NCBI GenBank assembly: GCA_016184365.1 | Contig: JACPCW010000097.1 | Location: 1-49,630 of the forward strand | DNA: 49,630 bases | DNA from: Candidatus Rokuibacteriota bacterium | Lineage (GTDB): Bacteria; Methylomirabilota; Methylomirabilia; Rokubacteriales; CSP1-6 | Reading direction: 5' to 3' | In this document: one piece after another, positions 45,374 through 49,630 of the stretch | Layout: the number at the start of each line of letters is the position of its first letter | Position numbering within the stretch: position 1 is the stretch's first letter | The notes under the pieces: model-generated | The model's input: only the letters and a program-made list of their open reading frames with translations | Databases searched by the model: none | Told to the model about the DNA's origin: nothing | Position numbers and translations under genes: made by a program

Positions 45374-47077
45374 ATGTCCTGGTCAGTAAAAAAGAAAATA
45401 CAAGCGCTCGTCGCCGCGGAAGAGGGCACGATCCGCAAGGATTGGGGCGGGAAGATCGCGATCGCCCTCGTCTATCCGAACACGTACACGGTCGGCATGT
45501 CGAACCTCGGGTTCCAGACGATCTACTGGCACCTGAACCAGATGCCGGACGTCGTGTGCGAGCGCGTGTTCCTGCCGGATCCCGAAGACCTCGACGAGCT
45601 GAAGCGCAGCGGGACGGCGCCGTTCTCCCTCGAGTCGATGCGACCGCTCGCCGATTTCCACCTGATCGGCTTTTCGGTGACGTTCGAGGGCGATTACGTG
45701 AATGTCCTACGATTGCTGACCCTCGCGGGCATCCCGCTCCGCGCGCGCGATCGCCGCGCCCAGGACCCGCTCGTCCTGATGGGCGGCGTGTGCGCGTTCT
45801 CGAATCCCGAGCCGGTCGCGCCGTTCATGGACTTCATCGCGGTCGGGGAAGGCGAGGAGCTCGCGCGCGAGATCGTCGCGGCGTACCGCGACGATTACCA
45901 CGACCGGGATATGTTCCTCGATCGGCTCACCGCGCTCGAGGGCATCTACGTCCCGGAGCGCTACGACATCGCCTATGACGCGGACGGCTTCGTGGCCGAG
46001 GTCGTCCCGCGCGCGGGCGCGCGGCCGATCGTCACGAAGCGCCGCCTCCGCGACGTCAATGCGTTCGAGACCATCTCGCTCGTGAAAACGCCGAACGCCG
46101 AGTACGGCCACATGGCGCTGCTCGAAGTCGGCAAGGGCTGCGGCCGCGGCTGCCGGTTCTGCCTCGAGGGCCAGGTCTACCGCCCCGTGCGTCACCGCAC
46201 CGTCGACGCGCTCCGCGAGACGGTGCAGAAGCTCGCCGCGGAAGGCGCCACCCGCATCGGCCTCGTCGGCGCGTGCGTGTCGGACTATCCGTGGATCGGG
46301 CAGCTGCTCGATGCCGTGCAGGACGCGGGGATGGAAGTCTCGATCTCCTCGATCCGTGCCGACAGCCTGTCCGATTCGCTCGCGAGCGCGCTCGCGCGCG
46401 GCGGGCACCGGACGCTGACGATCGCGCCGGAGGCCGGGACCGACCGGCTGCGCCGCGTGATCCGCAAGGCCATCAGCGACGAGCAGATTCTCGCCGCGTG
46501 CGACCTCGTGCGGCAGCGCGGCATTCCGAATCTCAAGACGTACTTCATGATCGGCCAGCCGACGGAGACGCTCGAGGACGTCGAGGCGATCGGCGATCTC
46601 GCCGAACGGATGCTGGACCGCCTGCGCGTCCTCGATCCGTCGGGCAAGCCGTTCGGGCGGCTGACGCTGTCGATCTCGTCGTTCGTGCCGAAGCCGTGGA
46701 CGCCGTTCCAGTGGGCGCAGTTCGACGGCGCCGACTCGCTCGCGCGGAAGCTCGACGTCGTCAAGAAGACGGTGCGGCGGTTCTCGAACGTCCGCGTGCT
46801 GCACGAGAATCCGCGCGAGGCCGCCCTGCAGGCGCTGCTGGCGCGGGGCGACCGGCGCGTTGCGGACTTCCTCGAGGTCGCGGCCGGGTACGACGGCGAC
46901 TGGCGGCGCGCGCTTCGCGAGTGGGACGGCGATCCGGAGTTCTACACGACGCGGACGCGGGCGGTCGGCGAGCGGATGCCGTGGGACCATTTCGACGTCG
47001 GCGTGAAGAAGGCGGGCCTCGTGCGCGAGTGGGAACGTGCGCACGCCGAAGAGCCGGCCGTGGTGGGCGCGTCGTGA
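45374..47077 (+). CDS. B12-binding-domain-type radical SAM protein (TIGR03960-like, function unknown)
   Basis: 567 residues. The N-terminal part (about 25-215) resembles a cobalamin-binding-type domain: [81 protein letters not shown]. The radical SAM motif CxxxCxxC is [11 protein letters not shown] (Cys256, Cys260, Cys263), followed by [44 protein letters not shown] and [13 protein letters not shown]. The larger fused homologues carry an additional C-terminal domain that is absent here. Cytoplasmic; its substrate is not known. It is coupled to moaA by a 4-base overlap. Confidence 0.88.
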   Translation: MSWSVKKKIQALVAAEEGTIRKDWGGKIAIALVYPNTYTVGMSNLGFQTIYWHLNQMPDVVCERVFLPDPEDLDELKRSGTAPFSLESMRPLADFHLIGFSVTFEGDYVNVLRLLTLAGIPLRARDRRAQDPLVLMGGVCAFSNPEPVAPFMDFIAVGEGEELAREIVAAYRDDYHDRDMFLDRLTALEGIYVPERYDIAYDADGFVAEVVPRAGARPIVTKRRLRDVNAFETISLVKTPNAEYGHMALLEVGKGCGRGCRFCLEGQVYRPVRHRTVDALRETVQKLAAEGATRIGLVGACVSDYPWIGQLLDAVQDAGMEVSISSIRADSLSDSLASALARGGHRTLTIAPEAGTDRLRRVIRKAISDEQILAACDLVRQRGIPNLKTYFMIGQPTETLEDVEAIGDLAERMLDRLRVLDPSGKPFGRLTLSISSFVPKPWTPFQWAQFDGADSLARKLDVVKKTVRRFSNVRVLHENPREAALQALLARGDRRVADFLEVAAGYDGDWRRALREWDGDPEFYTTRTRAVGERMPWDHFDVGVKKAGLVREWERAHAEEPAVVGAS

Positions 47078-48099
47078 CGGCGGTCCGCGACGCGTTCGGC
47101 CGCTCGCTGCGCAATCTCCGGGTTTCCGTCACGGATCGCTGCAACCTGCGCTGCCAGTACTGCATGCCGGAAGAGGAATACGTCTGGCTGCCGCGCGAAG
47201 AGATCCTGCATTTCGAAGAAGTCAGCCGGCTCGTCGACGTGTTCATCACGCTCGGCGTCGACAAGGTGCGACTGACGGGCGGCGAGCCGTTGCTGCGCCG
47301 GGATCTTCCCGAGCTGATCAAGCTCCTCGCGGCGAAGCCCGCGCTGCGCGATCTCGCGCTCACCACGAATGGCGTGCTGCTCGCCGAGCAGGCCGAGGCG
47401 CTGAAGGTGGCCGGTCTCGGGCGCGTGACGGTGAGCCTCGACACGCTGTCACCGGAGCGGTTCACGGCGCTCACGCGCCGCAGCACGCACGACCGCGTGC
47501 TGGAAGGCATCGCCGCGGTGACGCGCATCGGCTTCACGGGCACCAAGATCGACACCGTCGTCATCCGGGGCGTCAACGACGACGAGCTCGCCGACCTCAT
47601 CGAGTTCGGCAAGCGCGTGCCCGCCGAAGTCCGGTTCATCGAGTACATGGACGTGGGCGGCGCGACGCGCTGGTCGTGGGACCGCGTGATGAGCCGCGCG
47701 CAGATGCTCGAGACGCTCGAGCGACGGTATGGCCGCATCGAGCCCGTCATCGAGCACTCCACGGCGCCCGCGGACCGCTTCCGCCTGCCGGATGGCACGA
47801 TCTTCGGCATCATTTCCTCGACGACCGCGCCGTTCTGCGCCGACTGTGACCGGAGCCGGCTCACGGCCGACGGCATGTGGTACCTGTGCCTGTACGCGCT
47901 GGCCGGCATCGACCTGCGCGAACCGCTGCGCGCCGGCGCGTCGGCGGACGAGCTCTGCGCGCTGATCACGGGCAAATGGGCGGCGCGCCGCGACCGCGGC
48001 GCCGAGGAGCGACTGGCGACGCGCGACCACACGCCGCTGATCCAGATCGGTCAGCTGCGGCAGGACCCGCACCTGGAGATGCACACCCGCGGAGGGTAG
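47074..48099 (+). CDS. moaA: GTP 3',8-cyclase MoaA
   Basis: Radical SAM enzyme that starts molybdopterin synthesis from GTP. The protein has 341 residues from a GTG overlapping the previous stop: [18 protein letters not shown] (first [4Fe-4S]), [29 protein letters not shown], the C-terminal cluster [20 protein letters not shown], and the essential Gly-Gly end. Supports the formate dehydrogenase at the other end of the window, with moeA. Confidence 0.96.
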   Translation: MTAVRDAFGRSLRNLRVSVTDRCNLRCQYCMPEEEYVWLPREEILHFEEVSRLVDVFITLGVDKVRLTGGEPLLRRDLPELIKLLAAKPALRDLALTTNGVLLAEQAEALKVAGLGRVTVSLDTLSPERFTALTRRSTHDRVLEGIAAVTRIGFTGTKIDTVVIRGVNDDELADLIEFGKRVPAEVRFIEYMDVGGATRWSWDRVMSRAQMLETLERRYGRIEPVIEHSTAPADRFRLPDGTIFGIISSTTAPFCADCDRSRLTADGMWYLCLYALAGIDLREPLRAGASADELCALITGKWAARRDRGAEERLATRDHTPLIQIGQLRQDPHLEMHTRGG

Positions 48100-48107
48100 G
48101 AGACCGA

Positions 48108-48818
48108 GTGGCGAGCGGCGACGAGGTGAAGGCCGACGTTCGGGAGCGCGGAGCGAACAACCAGTTCTCCGAGCGGCGGCTCTGGATGCAGCTCCAGGTG
48201 TTCGGCGGGTGCACCGACCCGAAGCCGCTCGTGCGTGCGCTCGAAGCGCATCGCATCGAGGGCGCGCTCTACCACGATCTCAACGATCCGCGCGGCATCG
48301 GCGTGCTCGCGATCGGCGAAGACCCGAAGTTCTTCGCGAGCGCGCTGCGCGAGGTGCTCAACGCCGAGCCGTTCGCCGCCCTGCCGCACAAGCCCGAGTT
48401 CAGCATGTTCGGCCGCACGTACTCGTCCGGCTTCGAAGCCGATCTCGACGAATGGCTGTGCAAGCGCCCGCGTCGCACGGCGCTGAATCCCGCGTGGCCG
48501 TGGGCGATCTGGTACCCGCTCCGGCGCACGGGCGCGTTCTCGCGGCTCGAACCGAAGGAGCAGGGCGAGATCATCCGCGAGCACGGCATCCTCGGACACA
48601 AGTACGGTGACGCCGACTTCGCGCACGACATCCGCCTCGCGTGCCACGGGCTCGACGTGCACGACAACGACTTCGTGATCGGTCTCGTGGGCAAGAAGCT
48701 CCATCCGCTGTCGCACCTCGTCCAGACGATGCGGAAGACCGCCCAGACGTCGCAGTATCTCCAGACCCTCGGACCGTTCTTCGTCGGTCTCGCGCTCTGG
48801 CAGAGCGCCCAGCGCTGA
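48108..48818 (+). CDS. chlorite dismutase-family heme protein (HemQ/Cld-like)
   Basis: 236 residues from the GTG at 48108, preceded by GGAGGGTAGGAG. Dimeric alpha/beta-barrel family signs: QFSERRLWMQLQVFGGC at the start, AIWYPLRRTGAFSRL, REHGILGHKYGD, ACHGLDVHDNDFVIGLVGKKLHPLSHLVQTMRKTAQTSQYLQTLGPFFVG. In this family a conserved His in a CHGLD-like stretch is the proximal heme ligand. It could be a coproheme decarboxylase or a Cld-like protein of other function; the residues that separate these cannot be settled by eye. Confidence 0.82.
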   Translation: MASGDEVKADVRERGANNQFSERRLWMQLQVFGGCTDPKPLVRALEAHRIEGALYHDLNDPRGIGVLAIGEDPKFFASALREVLNAEPFAALPHKPEFSMFGRTYSSGFEADLDEWLCKRPRRTALNPAWPWAIWYPLRRTGAFSRLEPKEQGEIIREHGILGHKYGDADFAHDIRLACHGLDVHDNDFVIGLVGKKLHPLSHLVQTMRKTAQTSQYLQTLGPFFVGLALWQSAQR

Positions 48819-48827
48819 GCTGACGGC

Positions 48828-49274
48828 GTGGCGAAACGCTCGTCGCGGCGCCGGCCCCGGGTCGCCAGGCTCTCCAAGAAGGTCGCCGCCCTCGTGCAGT
48901 TCGAGCGCGTCTGTCGCGTCGCGACCGCCGGCCGCGACGGCATGCCGCACGTCGTTCCCGTCTGTCACGTCTTCGCCGGAGGAAAGCTCTACTTCGGCTC
49001 GGGCGACGACGCCCGCAAGGTGCTCAACATCAGGGAGAACGCCCAGCTCGCCGTCACGATCGACGTCTATACGGAGGCCTGGGCGCAGCTGCGCGGCGTG
49101 ATGCTCCAGGGCCGGGCACGGGTCATCGAGCGCGGGGCGGCCTTCCAGCGCATCCGCAAGCGCCTCTATGCGAAATATCCGCAGTACGCGAGCGAAGCGG
49201 CGCTGGCACCATCCGATTCCGTCATCATCGAGCTGACCCCGACGCACGTGTTCGCGTGGGGGCTCGATCGCTGA
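48828..49274 (+). CDS. pyridoxamine 5'-phosphate oxidase-like (FMN-binding split-barrel) protein
   Basis: 148 residues from the GTG at 48828. A basic N-terminus (AKRSSRRRPRVARLSKKV) is followed by the split barrel: RVCRVATAGRDGMPHVVPVCHVFAGGKLYFGSGDDARKVLNIRENAQLAVTIDVYTEAWAQLRGVMLQGRARVIE. Such proteins bind FMN or F420, but many have no known substrate. It lies 9 bases after the Cld-like gene and may be cotranscribed. Confidence 0.82.
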   Translation: MAKRSSRRRPRVARLSKKVAALVQFERVCRVATAGRDGMPHVVPVCHVFAGGKLYFGSGDDARKVLNIRENAQLAVTIDVYTEAWAQLRGVMLQGRARVIERGAAFQRIRKRLYAKYPQYASEAALAPSDSVIIELTPTHVFAWGLDR

Positions 49275-49349
49275 CGCCGCGCGCGTGATCGCCGGCCCGC
49301 TGTCGGTTCTGCAACGTTCGGCAACGTGCCGCCGGGCGCACTGACGCGA

Positions 49350-49365
49350 TGGCACAGCCGTTGCG
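49350..49365 (+). promoter_or_regulatory. sigma-54 type promoter before the gas vesicle gene
   Basis: TGGCAC (49350-49355), 5 bases, then TTGCG (49361-49365) matches the -24/-12 consensus TGGCAC-N5-TTGC exactly. A start near 49376 would fit the ATG at 49379. A short inverted repeat, CGGCA-ACG-TGCCG (49319-49331), lies just upstream. Confidence 0.65.
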
Positions 49366-49378
49366 ATCGGATTCGCTC

Positions 49379-49630
49379 ATGAAGTCTCTACGTCGATCGC
49401 CCGAACCGCCGCAGCGACCGCAGCCGCCGAGCGTCATCGAAGTGCTCGATCGCGTCCTCGACAAGGGCGTCGTCATCATCGCGTCCGTGGCGGTCTCCGT
49501 CGTGGGGATGCGCCTCGTCGACATCCACGCGCGCGTCGTCGTCAGCTCGATCGATACGTACGTGGCCCGCGCCGACGTGATCGAAGCGGCCGCGGCCGCG
49601 CCGCCGCTGCGGCGGGCCGAGCCGGAGCCG
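49379..49630 (+). CDS. gvpJ: GvpA/GvpJ-type gas vesicle protein (3' end outside window)
   Basis: 84 codons are visible and the frame is open at the right edge. After a Pro-rich start (SLRRSPEPPQRPQPP) come the family core VIEVLDRVLDKGVVIIASVAVSVVGMRLVDIHARVVVSSIDTYV. This corresponds to the GvpA/GvpJ pattern LxEVLDRxLDKGxVIDAxxRVSLVGIELLxxxARxVxASVxTYL. The usual DAW-RVS is ASV-AVS here, which favours a minor shell protein (GvpJ or GvpM type) over the main GvpA. An in-frame ATG at 49349 overlaps the sigma-54 promoter, so I chose 49379. Confidence 0.75.
   Translation, partial: MKSLRRSPEPPQRPQPPSVIEVLDRVLDKGVVIIASVAVSVVGMRLVDIHARVVVSSIDTYVARADVIEAAAAAPPLRRAEPEP

Overview
The window is very GC-rich and gene-dense. 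It reads as chromosomal DNA of a Gram-negative-type, respiring bacterium: it has lipoproteins and Lgt, a Tol-Pal-associated CpoB-like protein, a Tat-exported formate dehydrogenase and alternative complex III. The organism appears to decode selenocysteine. Gene content would suit Candidatus Rokubacteria/Methylomirabilota or a deltaproteobacterium-like lineage, but that placement is an inference from content and base composition. No gap above 300 bases lacks a gene; the larger junctions (about 150-230 bases) hold repeats, promoters or hairpins.

Layout. 1-1029: end of an unknown membrane protein, then truA. 1140-8297: formate dehydrogenase locus (fdhD, two unknown small genes, a selenocysteine-containing FdnG, FdnH, an NrfD-type membrane subunit, fdhE). 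8322-8867: unknown minus-strand gene. 8905-13879: heme operon (hemX/ccsA-like, hemA, hemC, hemD, hemB). 13902-17444: Rrf2 regulator, cysK, two leader mini-ORFs in 59-bp tandem repeats, cysO-like sulfur carrier, Mec-like JAMM peptidase, hemL. 17678-24821: actABCDEF. 25004-33198: moeA, cpoB-like, dprA, topA, xerC, hslV, hslU. 33195-38237: argB, argD, argF, argG, comB-like. 38275-41786: pgsA, plsY, gpsA, galT. 41831-42744: tRNA-Gly, tRNA-Cys, tRNA-Leu and a LAGLIDADG-type ORF that opens out of the tRNA-Leu. 42781-49274: small lipoprotein, lgt, rtcB, a B12-type radical SAM protein, moaA, a chlorite-dismutase-family protein and a PNPOx-like protein. 49379-end: start of a gas-vesicle GvpA/GvpJ-type gene behind a sigma-54 type promoter.

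How it fits together. Formate oxidation by the periplasmic Mo/W-selenoenzyme would feed electrons through the NrfD-type subunit to the quinone pool, and alternative complex III would re-oxidise quinol. The moeA, moaA, fdhD and fdhE genes serve the molybdenum cofactor and FDH maturation. The hem genes supply tetrapyrrole for the c-type cytochromes ActA and ActE. Many genes overlap by 1-4 bases (ATGA, GTGA, TGATG), so translational coupling is common.

Most unusual points: (1) a dispersed two-hairpin palindromic repeat, at least seven clear copies at gene junctions, which is translated as tails of XerC and PgsA and a possible leader of HemD; (2) tandem 22-codon leader ORFs, each with a penultimate cysteine codon, chained by start/stop overlaps into cysO; (3) a two-motif LAGLIDADG ORF with no usual start codon after the tRNA it abuts; (4) a tRNA-Cys with a bulged acceptor stem; (5) a sigma-54 promoter before a gas-vesicle gene; (6) repeated placement of -10-like hexamers just before start codons, which suggests leaderless mRNAs.
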